From NCBI RefSeq assembly GCF_016805985.1, contig NZ_CP017661.1:1240001-1304000 (forward strand): a stretch of 64,000 bases of DNA. Direction: 5' to 3'. Shown here in pieces: positions 46,900 to 59,672 of the stretch. The notes under the pieces are model-generated. The model did no database searches, was not told where the DNA came from, and was given only the letters and a program-made list of their open reading frames with translations. The DNA comes from Microbacterium sp. JZ31. Its GTDB lineage: Bacteria > Actinomycetota > Actinomycetes > Actinomycetales > Microbacteriaceae. Numbering within the stretch: position 1 is the first letter of the stretch; each line of letters begins with the position of its first letter. Position numbers and translations under genes: made by a program.

Positions 46900-47670
46900 A
46901 TGACGACCATCGACCTGAACTCCGACCTCGGAGAGAACACGCCGGACCGCGTGGTCGCGGACGACGCGGCGATGCTCGGCATCGTCAGCAGCGCGAACGT
47001 GGCGTGCGGCTTCCACGCGGGCAGCCCCGAGGGCATCCGGAAGACGCTGGCGTCGGCCGTGGCGCACGGCGTCACGATCGGCGCCCATCCCGGCTACCGC
47101 GACTACGAGGGCTTCGGACGGAAGGCGATGGACGTCGACTCGGCGACGCTGCAGGCGCACGTGGAGTACCAGCTCGGCGCGCTGATGGGCCTCGCGGCCG
47201 CCGTCGGCGGCGCCGTCCGGTACGTCAAGCCGCACGGCGCGCTGTACAACACGATCGCGCGCGACGAGCGGCAGGCGCGGGATGTCGTCGCGGCCATCCG
47301 CGCCGTCGACCCGTCGCTCGTGATGCTCGGTCTGGCCGGCGGTGTCGCGATCGACGTCGCCGAGCGCGCAGGACTGGCGACCGCCGCCGAGGCGTTCGCG
47401 GACCGCGCCTACACGCCGGGCGGCGAGCTCGTCTCGCGCACGGAGCCGGGCTCCGTCCTGCACGATCCCGAGCTCGTCGCCGCGCGCATGCTGCGACTCG
47501 CGCGGGAGGGCGTCATCGAGGCGATCGACGGCAGCCTCGTGCCGGTGCGCGCCGCCTCGATCTGCGTGCACGGCGACAGCGCCGGAGCGATCGAGATGGC
47601 CCGCGCCACGCGAGACCTGCTGGAGGCGGAGGGGATCCGGATCGCGCCGTTCGCGGGGGAGGCGGCGTGA
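46900..47670 (+). CDS. pxpA: 5-oxoprolinase subunit PxpA (LamB/YcsF family)
   Basis: 256-residue subunit of the bacterial ATP-dependent 5-oxoprolinase that opens 5-oxoproline to glutamate. [10 protein letters not shown] at the start, [31 protein letters not shown] and [18 protein letters not shown] are family signatures with probable metal His/Asp ligands. It follows the transporter by 2 nt and overlaps the DUF1445 gene. Confidence 0.94.
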   Translation: MTTIDLNSDLGENTPDRVVADDAAMLGIVSSANVACGFHAGSPEGIRKTLASAVAHGVTIGAHPGYRDYEGFGRKAMDVDSATLQAHVEYQLGALMGLAAAVGGAVRYVKPHGALYNTIARDERQARDVVAAIRAVDPSLVMLGLAGGVAIDVAERAGLATAAEAFADRAYTPGGELVSRTEPGSVLHDPELVAARMLRLAREGVIEAIDGSLVPVRAASICVHGDSAGAIEMARATRDLLEAEGIRIAPFAGEAA

Positions 47671-48470
47671 GCCGCGCCGACACGGTGGCGGAGGCACGAG
47701 CCGAAGCGCGTGCCGCCCGGGCCGCGTACCGCGCGGGCCGGGTCACGCCCACGAGCGGCGTCGCGCACGGCCTCGTGCAGGCGAACCTCATCGCCGTGCC
47801 CGCCGACTGGGCGTACGACGTGCTGCTGTTCGCGCAGCGCAATCCCAAGCCCTGCCCGGTGCTCGAGGTGCTCGACGCGGGCGCGGTCGAGTCGCGCATG
47901 GCGCCCGGATCCGACCTGCGCACCGACATCCCCGCGTATCGCGTCTGGCGCGACGGCGAGCTCGTCGAGGAGACCACGGACGCCTCGGCGGCGTGGGAGG
48001 AGCATCCCGACCTGGTGTCCTTCCTGATCGGGTGCAGCTTCACGTTCGAGGCCGGCCTCGACGACGCGGGCATCTCGATCCGGCACCGCGAGCTGGGCAG
48101 GAACGTCCCGATGTACCGCACGGCGCGGCAGTGCGCTCCCGCCGGGCGGCTGCGCGGAGAGCTTGTGGTGTCCATGCGGCCGATCCCCGCCGAGCGGGTC
48201 GCCGACGCCGTGACGATCTCCGGTCGCTATCCCGCGGTGCACGGCGCGCCCGTCCACGTCGGCGATCCGGCCGCGCTCGGCATCGCCGACATCGACGTGC
48301 CCGAGTTCGGCGACGCCCCCGAGATCCGCGCGGGCGAGGTGCCCGTGTTCTGGGCTTGCGGGGTGACTCCGCAGGCGGCGATCATGGCCTCGCGCCCGCC
48401 GTTCGCGCTCACGCACGCACCCGGCCACATGTTCGTCACCGACGTCCCGGATGGGGAGTACCTCGCGTGA
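47667..48470 (+). CDS. DUF1445 protein, D-glutamate cyclase-like (YcsI family)
   Basis: 267-residue protein of the putative hydro-lyase DUF1445 family. [50 protein letters not shown] and [31 protein letters not shown] are conserved. The mitochondrial homologue converts D-glutamate to 5-oxo-D-proline, which matches the operon theme. The GTG at 47667 overlaps pxpA (GTGA) and its end overlaps the PxpBC gene. Confidence 0.9.
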   Translation: MSRADTVAEARAEARAARAAYRAGRVTPTSGVAHGLVQANLIAVPADWAYDVLLFAQRNPKPCPVLEVLDAGAVESRMAPGSDLRTDIPAYRVWRDGELVEETTDASAAWEEHPDLVSFLIGCSFTFEAGLDDAGISIRHRELGRNVPMYRTARQCAPAGRLRGELVVSMRPIPAERVADAVTISGRYPAVHGAPVHVGDPAALGIADIDVPEFGDAPEIRAGEVPVFWACGVTPQAAIMASRPPFALTHAPGHMFVTDVPDGEYLA

Positions 48471-50065
48471 GGCGCGTGCTGACCGCCTCCGACACCGCGC
48501 TGCTCGTGGAGGAGGACGACCTCGACGCCGCGATGCGCCTGCACGCGGCGCTCGCCGCGGCCGCTCTTCCCGGCGTGACGGAGCTCATCCCCGCCGCGCG
48601 CACGGTGCTCGTGCGCTTCGACCCGACCGCCAGCGGCGCGGCGGAGCTCGCCGGCCGGATCGCGCGGCTGGTGCCCATCGCGGACGCCGGGGGAGACGCG
48701 GGCTCGGTCGTGATCCCCGTGCACTACGGCGGCGAAGACCTCGCCGAGGTCGCGCGCATCCTCGAGCTCAGCGAGGACGAGGTCGTCGCCCGCCACAGCG
48801 GCGCCACCTGGCGCGTCGCCTTCACGGGGTTCGCGCCCGGCTTCGGCTACCTCGTGGGCGACGACCCGGTCTTCGACGTGCCGCGTCGCCCCACGGCTCG
48901 CACGCGCATCCCCGCCGGGTCCGTCGCGCTCGCGGGGACGTTCTCGGGCGTCTATCCGCGCGAGAGTCCGGGCGGCTGGCAGCTGATCGGGCGCACGGAC
49001 GCCGTGATGTGGGACCTCCGTCGCGACCCTCCCGCGCTGTTCGCGCCGGGCACGGTCGTGCGGTTCGAGCGCGCGGGTCGCGAGAGCGTGTCGGCCGCGC
49101 CGCGCCCCGCTCCCGCCGTCCACGAAGGCCCGTTCGCCGTCGAGGTCGTCCGGCCGGGCCTGCAGCTCGTGGTGGAGGATCTCGGGCGTCCGGGCAACGC
49201 GGCACTCGGCGTCTCGGCCTCGGGCGTCGCCGACCGGCGCGCGCTGCGCCGCGCGAATCGCGCCGTGGGCAATCGCCCGGGTGAGGCCGCGCTCGAGCTC
49301 GCGGGCGGCGGTGCTGTGCTGCGCTCGCGCGGTGCGGGCGTGATCGCGGTCGCGGGTGCGGCGATGGACCCGGTACTCGTCCGGCCCGATGGCGTCGAGC
49401 TGCCCGTGACGGACGGCGTCCCGGCGGCGATCGAGGACGGCGACGAGCTGCGCCTCGGCGCCGCGCGCGACGGGCTGCGTGCGGTCGTCGCCGTGCGGGG
49501 CGGTCTCGACCTCGAACCCGCGCTCGGCAGCCTCGCGAGCGACACGCTCGCCGGGCTCGGCGCCGGCGAGCTCGGCGGCTCCCCGCTCGCGGCGGGGACC
49601 GTGATCCCGGTGAACGGACCCGCGGCCGCGCCGTACGCCGTCGAGCCTGTTCCCGCACCGCGCCCACCGCTTCCCGCCGCGGGTGATGCGGTCGAGCTGC
49701 GGATCGTCCGCGGACCGCGCGACGACTGGTTCACGGACGCGGGCCTGCGCACGCTGTTCGCCCAGGAATGGCTCGTCACGCCCCGCTCGGACCGCGTGGG
49801 CGTCCGGCTCGAGGGCGCGACGCCGCTGGAGCGCGCGATCCCTGGCGAGCTGCCGAGCGAGGGCGCCGTCACGGGCGCGATCCAGGTGCCGCCCGACGGG
49901 CAGCCCGTGCTGTTCCTCCCCGACCACCCGCTCACGGGCGGGTATCCCATCATCGGCGCCGTGATCGACGCCGACCTCGACCTCGCCGGGCAGCTGCCGC
50001 CCGGCGCCCGCATCCGCTTCCGCCTCGTCTCGGACGACGTGGCGACGGGCGAGACAGGAGACTGA
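48467..50065 (+). CDS. PxpB-PxpC fusion (5-oxoprolinase subunits; KipI-KipA / AHS1-AHS2)
   Basis: 532-residue fusion. Residues 1-202 are PxpB/KipI-like, with [11 protein letters not shown] at 119-129 and [18 protein letters not shown]; after a Pro/Ala linker (203-222), residues 224-525 are PxpC/KipA-like, with [21 protein letters not shown] and [19 protein letters not shown]. In many bacteria these are two genes. The same domain pair, in opposite order, forms the carboxyltransferase part of urea carboxylase. The GTG at 48467 overlaps the DUF1445 stop. A biotin carboxylase gene begins 1 nt after the end. Confidence 0.93.
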   Translation: MRRVLTASDTALLVEEDDLDAAMRLHAALAAAALPGVTELIPAARTVLVRFDPTASGAAELAGRIARLVPIADAGGDAGSVVIPVHYGGEDLAEVARILELSEDEVVARHSGATWRVAFTGFAPGFGYLVGDDPVFDVPRRPTARTRIPAGSVALAGTFSGVYPRESPGGWQLIGRTDAVMWDLRRDPPALFAPGTVVRFERAGRESVSAAPRPAPAVHEGPFAVEVVRPGLQLVVEDLGRPGNAALGVSASGVADRRALRRANRAVGNRPGEAALELAGGGAVLRSRGAGVIAVAGAAMDPVLVRPDGVELPVTDGVPAAIEDGDELRLGAARDGLRAVVAVRGGLDLEPALGSLASDTLAGLGAGELGGSPLAAGTVIPVNGPAAAPYAVEPVPAPRPPLPAAGDAVELRIVRGPRDDWFTDAGLRTLFAQEWLVTPRSDRVGVRLEGATPLERAIPGELPSEGAVTGAIQVPPDGQPVLFLPDHPLTGGYPIIGAVIDADLDLAGQLPPGARIRFRLVSDDVATGETGD

Positions 50066-50066
50066 C

Positions 50067-51782
50067 GTGCAGAAGGTGCTGATCGCCAACCGGGGCGAGA
50101 TCGCGGTCCGCGTGATCCGCGCGCTCGCCGAGGCAGGGATGACGTCCGTCGCCGTCTATGCGGACCAGGACGCCGACGCGCTGCACGTCCGACTCGCGGA
50201 CGAGGCGCACGCGCTCGGCGGTGCGACACCCGCCGACAGCTACCTCAGCATCGAGGCGATCCTCGCTGCCGCGCGCGCCTCGGGCGCCGACGCCGTGCAT
50301 CCGGGCTACGGCTTCCTCTCCGAGAGCGCGGCGTTCGCGCGCGCGGTCGAGGAGGCCGGCCTGGTCTGGATCGGGCCCAGCCCCGAGAGCATCGAGGCGC
50401 TCGGCGACAAGATCACGGCGCGGGGCATCGCCCGCAGTGTCGGCGCGCCCCTCGTCCCCGGCACGGACGGTCCGCTGGGCTCGCCCGACGAGGCGGTCGC
50501 CTTCGCGCGCGAGCACGGCCTGCCCATCGCGATCAAGGCGGCCTTCGGCGGCGGCGGACGCGGCCTCAAGGTCGTCCGGCGCCTCGAGGACGTCGCGGAG
50601 GCGTTCGACTCGGCATCGCGCGAGGCCCTCGCGGCGTTCGGACGCGGCGAATGCTTCGTCGAGCGCTTCCTCGATCGCCCCCGGCACATCGAGGCGCAGG
50701 TGGTCGGCGACGGCGCGGGCACGGTCGTCGTCGTGGGCGACCGCGACTGCTCGCTGCAGCGCCGCAACCAGAAGCTCGTCGAGGAGGCGCCCGCGCCGGG
50801 CCTGACCGCCGAGCAGCGGCAGCGGATCCACGACGCCGCGCGCGACATCTGCACCGCCGTGTCGTACCGGGGTGCGGGAACCGTCGAGTTCCTGATGGGC
50901 GAGGACGGCGTCATCTCCTTCCTCGAGGTCAACACGCGCCTGCAGGTCGAGCACCCCGTGACCGAGGCGGTCACCGGCGTGGACCTCGTGCGCGAGCAGC
51001 TGCGCATCGCGGCGGGAGAGGGACTGTCGCTGCGCGCCACGCCGGCACCGACTGGGCACGCGATCGAGCTGCGCATCAACGCGGAGGACCCCGGTCGCGG
51101 CTTCCTGCCGAGCCCGGGCGTCGTCACGGCGCTGCGGATCCCCGCGGGGCCCGGCGTGCGCTGGGACAGCGGCATCGAGGCGGGAGACGCCGTCCAGCCG
51201 GCCTTCGACTCGCTCGTCGCGAAGCTCATCGTCTCGTCGACGGACCGGGACGCGGCGCTCGTGCGTGCCCGCCGGGCCCTGCGGGAGCTCGGGATCGAAG
51301 GGGTCGCGACCGTCGCGGACTTCGCGCGCGAGCTGCTGGCGGACCCCGCGTTCTCGACCGGCGGATTCGCCGTCCACACGCAGTGGATCGAGTCGGAGCT
51401 GATGCCGCGGCTCGAGACCCAGCCCCGCCCGGAGCCGCTGCCCGACGCGCCCCTGCGGCGGTTCCCGATCGAGCTCGACGGGCGTCGCGTCATGGTCGGG
51501 CTGCCCGCCGAGCTGCTGTCGGGGGTCGCGGCGGCGCCCGCCGCCCCTGCCGCGGTCGCCCCGCGCGACCCCGCCTCGCTCGAGGCGCCCGTGCCGGGTG
51601 CGCTCGTGCGCTGGCTCGCGGAGGACGGATCCTCGGTCGAGGCCGGGCAGGACGTCGCGGTGATCGACGCGATGAAGATGGAGACGAAGGTCCCCGCGCA
51701 CCGCTCGGGCGTGCTGCGCCACGGCGCGAGCGAGGGGAGCGCGGTCGCCGTCGGCGATCCGCTGGGCGTCGTCGAGGGCTGA
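50067..51782 (+). CDS. Biotin carboxylase - biotin carboxyl carrier fusion
   Basis: 571-residue protein. The biotin carboxylase part (1-445) has [17 protein letters not shown], the Gly-rich lid [20 protein letters not shown] and [16 protein letters not shown]; the C-terminal BCCP domain carries the biotinyl lysine Lys537 in DAMKMETKV. The overall form resembles the alpha subunit of actinobacterial acyl-CoA carboxylases. ACAGGAG precedes the GTG, and the gene starts 1 nt after PxpBC. No carboxyltransferase beta gene is in the window, so PxpBC itself is a possible partner. Confidence 0.93.
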   Translation: MQKVLIANRGEIAVRVIRALAEAGMTSVAVYADQDADALHVRLADEAHALGGATPADSYLSIEAILAAARASGADAVHPGYGFLSESAAFARAVEEAGLVWIGPSPESIEALGDKITARGIARSVGAPLVPGTDGPLGSPDEAVAFAREHGLPIAIKAAFGGGGRGLKVVRRLEDVAEAFDSASREALAAFGRGECFVERFLDRPRHIEAQVVGDGAGTVVVVGDRDCSLQRRNQKLVEEAPAPGLTAEQRQRIHDAARDICTAVSYRGAGTVEFLMGEDGVISFLEVNTRLQVEHPVTEAVTGVDLVREQLRIAAGEGLSLRATPAPTGHAIELRINAEDPGRGFLPSPGVVTALRIPAGPGVRWDSGIEAGDAVQPAFDSLVAKLIVSSTDRDAALVRARRALRELGIEGVATVADFARELLADPAFSTGGFAVHTQWIESELMPRLETQPRPEPLPDAPLRRFPIELDGRRVMVGLPAELLSGVAAAPAAPAAVAPRDPASLEAPVPGALVRWLAEDGSSVEAGQDVAVIDAMKMETKVPAHRSGVLRHGASEGSAVAVGDPLGVVEG

Positions 51783-51830
51783 CGGCGTCCGCCTCCAGCG
51801 AAGCCCCGGCCCGGTGTCCGTGGCCCCTTC

Positions 51831-51836
51831 TAGGCT
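51831..51836 (+). promoter_or_regulatory. -10 element for leaderless uvrB transcript
   Basis: TAGGCT ends 6 nt before the uvrB ATG; there is no ribosome site. No LexA box is visible in the 60-nt gap. Confidence 0.5.
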
Positions 51837-51842
51837 GGGATC

Positions 51843-53924
51843 ATGCAGACGACTCGGAGTGTGCGCCCGTTCGAGGTGGTCAGCGAGTACATGCCGTCGG
51901 GCGACCAGCCGAAGGCGATCGCCGAGCTCGCGGCCCGCATCAACGCGGGCGAGACGGACGTCGTGCTGCTCGGCGCGACGGGTACGGGCAAGTCGGCCAC
52001 TACGGCCTGGCTGGTCGAGCAGGTGCAGCGGCCGACACTGGTGATGGCGCACAACAAGACGCTCGCGGCGCAGCTCGCGAACGAGTTCCGCGATCTGCTG
52101 CCGAACAACGCGGTCGAGTACTTCGTGTCGTACTACGACTACTACCAGCCCGAGGCGTACGTGCCGCAGACGGACACCTTCATCGAGAAGGACTCCTCGA
52201 TCAACGCCGAGGTCGAGCGTCTGCGCCACTCGACGACCAACTCGCTGCTGAGTCGCCGCGACGTGGTCGTGGTCAGCACGGTGTCCTGCATCTACGGCCT
52301 CGGCTCGCCGGAGGAGTACCTGCGCGCGCTCGTGGCGCTGCAGGTGGGGGAGCGGTACGACCGCGACGCGCTCATCCGCCAGTTCATCGGCATGCAGTAC
52401 AACCGCAACGACGTCGACTTCTCGCGCGGCAACTTCCGCGTACGCGGCGACACGATCGAGATCATCCCCGTGTACGAGGAGCATGCGATCCGCATCGAGC
52501 TCTTCGGCGATGAGATCGAGGCGCTGTACAAGCTGCATCCGCTCACGGGCGACGTGCTGGAGCGCCTGGATGCGATCGCGATCTTCCCCGCGACGCACTA
52601 CGCGGCGGGCACCGACACCGTGCAGCGCGCGATCAAGACCATCGAGCACGAGCTGGAGGAGCGCCTCAAGGAGCTCGAGTCACAGGGCAAGCTGCTGGAG
52701 GCGCAACGTCTGCGGATGCGCACGACGTTCGACCTCGAGATGCTGCAGCAGCTCGGCTTCTGCTCCGGCATCGAGAACTACTCGCGCCACCTCGACGGCC
52801 GCATGGCGGGCGAGCCGCCGCACACGCTGCTCGACTTCTTCCCCGACGACTTCCTGCTCGTGATCGACGAGTCGCACGTGACCGTGCCGCAGATCGGCGC
52901 GATGTACGAGGGCGACGCGTCGCGCAAGCGCACGCTCGTCGAGCACGGCTTCCGGCTGCCGAGCGCGATGGACAACAGGCCGCTGCGCTGGGACGAGTTC
53001 AAGAACCGGATCGGTCAGACCGTGTACCTCTCGGCCACGCCCGGCAAGTACGAGATGGGCATCGCCGACGGCGTGGTGGAGCAGATCATCCGCCCGACGG
53101 GGCTCGTCGATCCCGAGATCATCGTGAAGCCGTCCAAGGGGCAGATCGACGACCTGCTCGAGGAGATCCGCCTGCGCGTCGGTCGCGACGAGCGCGTGCT
53201 CGTCACGACGCTCACGAAGAAGATGGCCGAGGAGCTCACCGACTTCCTCGGCGAGCACGGCGTGCGCGTGCGCTACCTGCACTCCGACGTCGACACGCTC
53301 CGCCGCGTCGAGCTGCTGACCGAGCTGCGGCAGGGCGTGTACGACGTGCTCGTCGGCATCAACCTGCTCCGCGAGGGCCTCGACCTGCCCGAGGTGTCGC
53401 TCGTCGCGATCCTCGACGCCGACAAGGAAGGCTTCCTCCGCTCCGGCACGTCGCTCATCCAGACGATCGGCCGCGCGGCGCGCAACGTGTCGGGCCAGGT
53501 GCACATGTACGCCGACTCGATGACCGACTCGATGCGCAACGCGATCGAGGAGACCGAGCGCCGGCGGGAGATCCAGATCGCGTACAACCGCGAGAACGGC
53601 ATCGACCCCCAGCCGCTGCGCAAGCGGATCGCCGACATCACGGATCAGCTCGCGCGCGAGGGCGCGGACACCGACGCGATGCTGTCCAAGCGCGACGCCT
53701 CGCGCCTCAAGAGCGGCAAGGGCAAGTCGCCGACGCCCGTGCGCAAGCGCGAGGGCCTCGCGGCCGAGGGCGCCACCCAGCTCGAGGAGGCGATCGCCGA
53801 CCTCTCGCGCCAGATGCTCTCGGCGGCCGACGAGCTGAAGTTCGAGCTCGCCGCGCGTCTGCGCGACGAGGTGCAGGACCTCAAGCGCGAACTGCGGCAG
53901 ATGGAGAAGGCGGGCCACGCGTAG
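51843..53924 (+). CDS. uvrB: Excinuclease ABC subunit B
   Basis: 693-residue helicase-like subunit of nucleotide excision repair that verifies damage delivered by UvrA and recruits UvrC. Walker [12 protein letters not shown], the beta-hairpin region [29 protein letters not shown], the helicase motifs up to QTIGRAARN, and a C-terminal UVR motif ([22 protein letters not shown]) are all present. Length is standard. Confidence 0.97.
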   Translation: MQTTRSVRPFEVVSEYMPSGDQPKAIAELAARINAGETDVVLLGATGTGKSATTAWLVEQVQRPTLVMAHNKTLAAQLANEFRDLLPNNAVEYFVSYYDYYQPEAYVPQTDTFIEKDSSINAEVERLRHSTTNSLLSRRDVVVVSTVSCIYGLGSPEEYLRALVALQVGERYDRDALIRQFIGMQYNRNDVDFSRGNFRVRGDTIEIIPVYEEHAIRIELFGDEIEALYKLHPLTGDVLERLDAIAIFPATHYAAGTDTVQRAIKTIEHELEERLKELESQGKLLEAQRLRMRTTFDLEMLQQLGFCSGIENYSRHLDGRMAGEPPHTLLDFFPDDFLLVIDESHVTVPQIGAMYEGDASRKRTLVEHGFRLPSAMDNRPLRWDEFKNRIGQTVYLSATPGKYEMGIADGVVEQIIRPTGLVDPEIIVKPSKGQIDDLLEEIRLRVGRDERVLVTTLTKKMAEELTDFLGEHGVRVRYLHSDVDTLRRVELLTELRQGVYDVLVGINLLREGLDLPEVSLVAILDADKEGFLRSGTSLIQTIGRAARNVSGQVHMYADSMTDSMRNAIEETERRREIQIAYNRENGIDPQPLRKRIADITDQLAREGADTDAMLSKRDASRLKSGKGKSPTPVRKREGLAAEGATQLEEAIADLSRQMLSAADELKFELAARLRDEVQDLKRELRQMEKAGHA

Positions 53925-54073
53925 GGCTGACGGCGGGAGCACGCGCGCGGGTGAATCTGTCCTTGAATGGCTGAGAGTGAGGCAGCCGGGCAGGCTTCTG
54001 CGGACTCTCCGACCCCGGTGCGCGTTCCGCGTCGCTGCAGACCTCGACAGGGCAGCGAGGCCCCCGCGTCAGG

Positions 54074-54286
54074 TCAGACGGAGGGGCAGTGCAGTGCGCC
54101 GTCGGGACCCGCGGTGTGGGCGTCCCTGCGTTGTCCGCAGTGCGCGCATGGATCGGCGTCGCGATTGCGAGGAAGGTTCGGGCTGACGTGGGGCGGACCG
54201 GCGAGACGGATCAGCGTCGTGTTCGCCCACTGGTAGAGGCCGCCGGCCTCCCGGATGCGTGCGCGGAGCGGAGTCTTCTCTCCCAT
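54074..54286 (-). CDS. Small Cys-containing protein divergent from an OhrR-like gene
   Basis: 70-residue protein beginning MGEKTPLRAR. The C-terminal third has a CAHC pair and a further HC (DPCAHCGQRR and ALHCPSV), which could form a small zinc site or a redox centre. The ATG at 54286 lies 7 nt after TACACT, so the transcript is probably leaderless, and an inverted repeat covers that -10. Longer frames upstream run through the regulator gene. Family not recognised. The shared operator suggests control by the OhrR-like protein. Confidence 0.6.
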   Translation of the reverse strand: MGEKTPLRARIREAGGLYQWANTTLIRLAGPPHVSPNLPRNRDADPCAHCGQRRDAHTAGPDGALHCPSV

Positions 54287-54291
54287 AACGA

Positions 54292-54303
54292 TTAGTGTAC
54301 TAA
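54292..54303. promoter_or_regulatory. MarR-type operator
   Basis: TTAGT-GT-ACTAA is symmetric except for its central two bases. It overlaps the -10 of the minus-strand small gene and the expected -35 of the plus-strand OhrR-like gene, so one site could control both. Confidence 0.6.
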
Positions 54304-54328
54304 ACAAAGCGTGTGGAAGACTAGGGCC

Positions 54329-54775
54329 GTGCAGCACCCCGAGGATGACCTGCTCGCGCTGGAGAACCAGCTCTGCTTCGCGATCGTGACCGCCGCGCGC
54401 AACGTCGTGTCGATCTACCGTCCCGTCCTCGAGCGCCTCGGTCTGACGCACCCGCAGTACCTGGTGATGCTCGCGCTGTGGGAGCAGTCGCCCCGCACGC
54501 TCGGGGAGATCGCGGAGGCACTGGCCTTCGATCCGGCCACGGCCTCGCCGCTCGTGAAGCGCCTCGAGGCGCAGGGTCTCGTGCACCGGCGGCGCCGGCC
54601 CGACGACGAACGCCGGCTCGGCATCGAACTCACCGAGGCCGGTCGCGCGCTCCGCGAGCAGGCCCTGTCTGTGCCGCTGCAGATCATGGAGCGGGTCGGC
54701 ATGACGGTCGACGAGGTGGCGGCGCTGCGCGACGCGCTGAAGCCGTTCTCCGGACGCCTTGAGAAGACCGGCTGA
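54329..54775 (+). CDS. MarR/OhrR-like redox regulator
   Basis: 148-residue winged-helix regulator. The start LENQLCFAIVTAARNV contains a cysteine (Cys16) at the place of the peroxide-sensing Cys15 of Bacillus OhrR, followed by THPQYLVMLALWEQSP; the helix-turn-helix is LGEIAEALAFDPATASPLVKRLEAQGLV with the wing RRRRPDDERR. The GTG at 54329 is chosen because AAGACT lies 6 nt upstream; a GTG at 54311 is also possible. No ohr peroxidase gene is adjacent. A MarR operator precedes it, suggesting autoregulation by organic peroxides. Confidence 0.85.
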   Translation: MQHPEDDLLALENQLCFAIVTAARNVVSIYRPVLERLGLTHPQYLVMLALWEQSPRTLGEIAEALAFDPATASPLVKRLEAQGLVHRRRRPDDERRLGIELTEAGRALREQALSVPLQIMERVGMTVDEVAALRDALKPFSGRLEKTG

Positions 54776-54809
54776 GACTGGGGTTCCGCTGAGGATCCGG
54801 CCGCGGAAT

Positions 54810-54825
54810 TCGAACAAACGTCCGC
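54810..54825 (+). promoter_or_regulatory. LexA (SOS) box of uvrA
   Basis: TCGAAC-AAAC-GTCCGC matches the actinobacterial SOS box TCGAAC-N4-GTTCGA at 10 of 12 positions. It overlaps the expected -35 region of uvrA, 18 nt before the -10, so DNA damage should induce uvrA. Confidence 0.6.
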
Positions 54826-54842
54826 GTGTCGGTAGCCCCACC

Positions 54843-54848
54843 TAGACT
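54843..54848 (+). promoter_or_regulatory. -10 element for leaderless uvrA transcript
   Basis: TAGACT ends 6 nt before the GTG start of uvrA; no ribosome site is present. Confidence 0.55.
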
Positions 54849-54854
54849 GGTCTG

Positions 54855-57757
<2,903 letters not shown>

Positions 57758-57758
<1 letters not shown>

Positions 57759-59662
57759 TGCGGGAGCAGCTCGCCTACAAGCCCAAGCCGGGGGAGATCC
57801 CGACGAACCCTGGCGTCTACCGGTTCCGCGACGCGCACGGGCGCGTGCTGTACGTCGGCAAGGCGAAGAACCTGCGCCAGCGTCTGTCGAACTACTTCGC
57901 GCCGCTGCACACGCTGCACGAGCGCACGCGCCGGATGGTGACGACGGCCGCGTCGGTCGAGTGGACCGTCGTGCCCACCGACGTCGACTCGCTGCAGCTC
58001 GAGTACCAGTGGATCAAGGAGTTCGATCCGCCGTTCAACGTGCGCTACCGCGACGACAAGTCCTACCCCTTCATGGCCATCACGCTGGGAGACGAGGCGC
58101 CGCGCGTCATGGTCACGCGCAACCGTCGCATCCCGGGGGCGAAGTACTTCGGCCCGTACCCGAAGATCTGGGCCGTGCACGACACGATCGACCTGATGAT
58201 CAGGGTGTTCCCGATCCGCACGTGCAGCGACTCGTCGTACAAGCGCGCCATGCAGACCGGACGGCCGTGCTTCCCGGGCCAGATCGGCAAGTGCGGCGGG
58301 CCGTGCTCGCACCGCGTGACGATCGCGGAGCATCGCGCGATCGTCGACGACTTCATCGCGTTCATGCAGGGCGGCGACGAGCGCTTCACGCGGGATCTCA
58401 CCGCGCGCATGAAGGCGGCGGCGGCGGCGATGGACTACGAGCAGGCCGCCATCCTGCGCGACAAGCTCGCCTCGATCGATGCCGTGCTGAACAAGAGCGC
58501 GCTCGTGCTGCCCGCGGACACCGACGCCGACCTGTTCGGCATCGCGGAGGACGAGCTGTCGGCCGCCGTGCAGCACTTCGTGGTGCGAGGGGGCCGCGTG
58601 CGCGGCGTCAGCTCGACCACGATCGACAAGGAGCTGGACATCTCGGGCGGCGAGCTCGTCGACCAGGTCCTGCAGCGCGTGTACGGGGACGCGGCGCCCG
58701 CCGACGTCCCGCGGCGCGTGCTCGTGCCCGTGCTGCCGCCCGACGCCGACGAGCTCGAGCAGTGGCTGCGCACGCGCCGCGGCAAGACGGTCGAGATCGC
58801 CGTCGCCCAGCGCGGGCAGCGCGCCGAGCTGCTGCGGACGGCGACGCTCAACGCCCAGCAGGCGCTGATGCGGCACAAGACCCGCCGCACGAGCGACTAC
58901 ACCGCCCGCACCCAGGCGCTGAACGACCTGCAGGAGGCGCTCGGCATGGACGAGGCGCCGCTGCGCATCGAGTGCTTCGACATCTCCCACCTGCAGGGCA
59001 CGAACGTGGTCGGATCCATGGTGGTGTTCGAGGACGGGCTTCCCCGCAAGGACCAGTACCGGTCGTTCTCGATCGCGCACACGACGGACGACACCGACTC
59101 GATCCATCAGGTCCTCAGCCGCCGTCTTGCCCACCTCGACCGCCCCGACGAGCCGGAGGCGCAGCCCGGCGAGGAGGGCACGGTCAAGAAGCGGCCCCGC
59201 TTCGCGTACCCGCCGCAGCTGCTGATCGTGGACGGCGGCAAGCCGCAGGTGGAGGCGGCCGCACGCGCGCTGCGCGAGTCGGGCCACGAGGAGATCGCGC
59301 TGTGCGGCATCGCCAAGCGCCTGGAGGAGATCTGGCTGCCCGGCGAGGACTTCCCGGTCATCCTGCCGCGCACGAGCGAGGCGCTCTATCTCGTGCAGCG
59401 CCTGCGCGACGAGGCCCACCGCTTCGCGATCTCGCACCAGCGGCGCCGGCGCAAGCGCGACATCCGCAGCGTGCTGAGCGAGGTCCCGGGCCTGGGCGAC
59501 GCGCGCATCCAGGCCCTGCTGCGGCACTTCGGCTCGGTCGCGGCGCTGCGCACCGCGACCGCCGAGCAGATCGAGGAGCTGCCCGGCATCGGGCCCAAGC
59601 TCGCCGAGACCGTCGTGCGTCACCTGCAGGGTGATCTCCGGGAAGAGCGCGCGACAGCATAG
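57758..59662 (+). CDS. uvrC: Excinuclease ABC subunit C
   Basis: 634-residue nuclease that makes both incisions in excision repair. The N-terminal GIY-YIG domain reads [23 protein letters not shown]; a UvrB-binding UVR motif is near residue 225, the RNase H-like nuclease domain has [20 protein letters not shown], and a helix-hairpin-helix pair ([25 protein letters not shown]) ends the protein. The ATG overlaps the uvrA stop by one base. Its TAG stop is part of the -10 of rapZ. Confidence 0.97.
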
Positions 59663-59665
59663 GGT
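59660..59665 (+). promoter_or_regulatory. -10 element for leaderless rapZ transcript, overlapping the uvrC stop
   Basis: TAGGGT contains the TAG stop of uvrC and ends 7 nt before the rapZ ATG. A separate rapZ promoter inside the uvrC end would uncouple rapZ from the repair genes. Confidence 0.45.
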
Positions 59666-59672
59666 TGACGTG

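Noticed and set aside
53967-54236. Plus-strand open frame of 89 codons between uvrB and the MarR gene
   Set aside because: It overlaps the better-supported 70-residue minus-strand gene, has no ribosome site and looks like a shadow in its second half.
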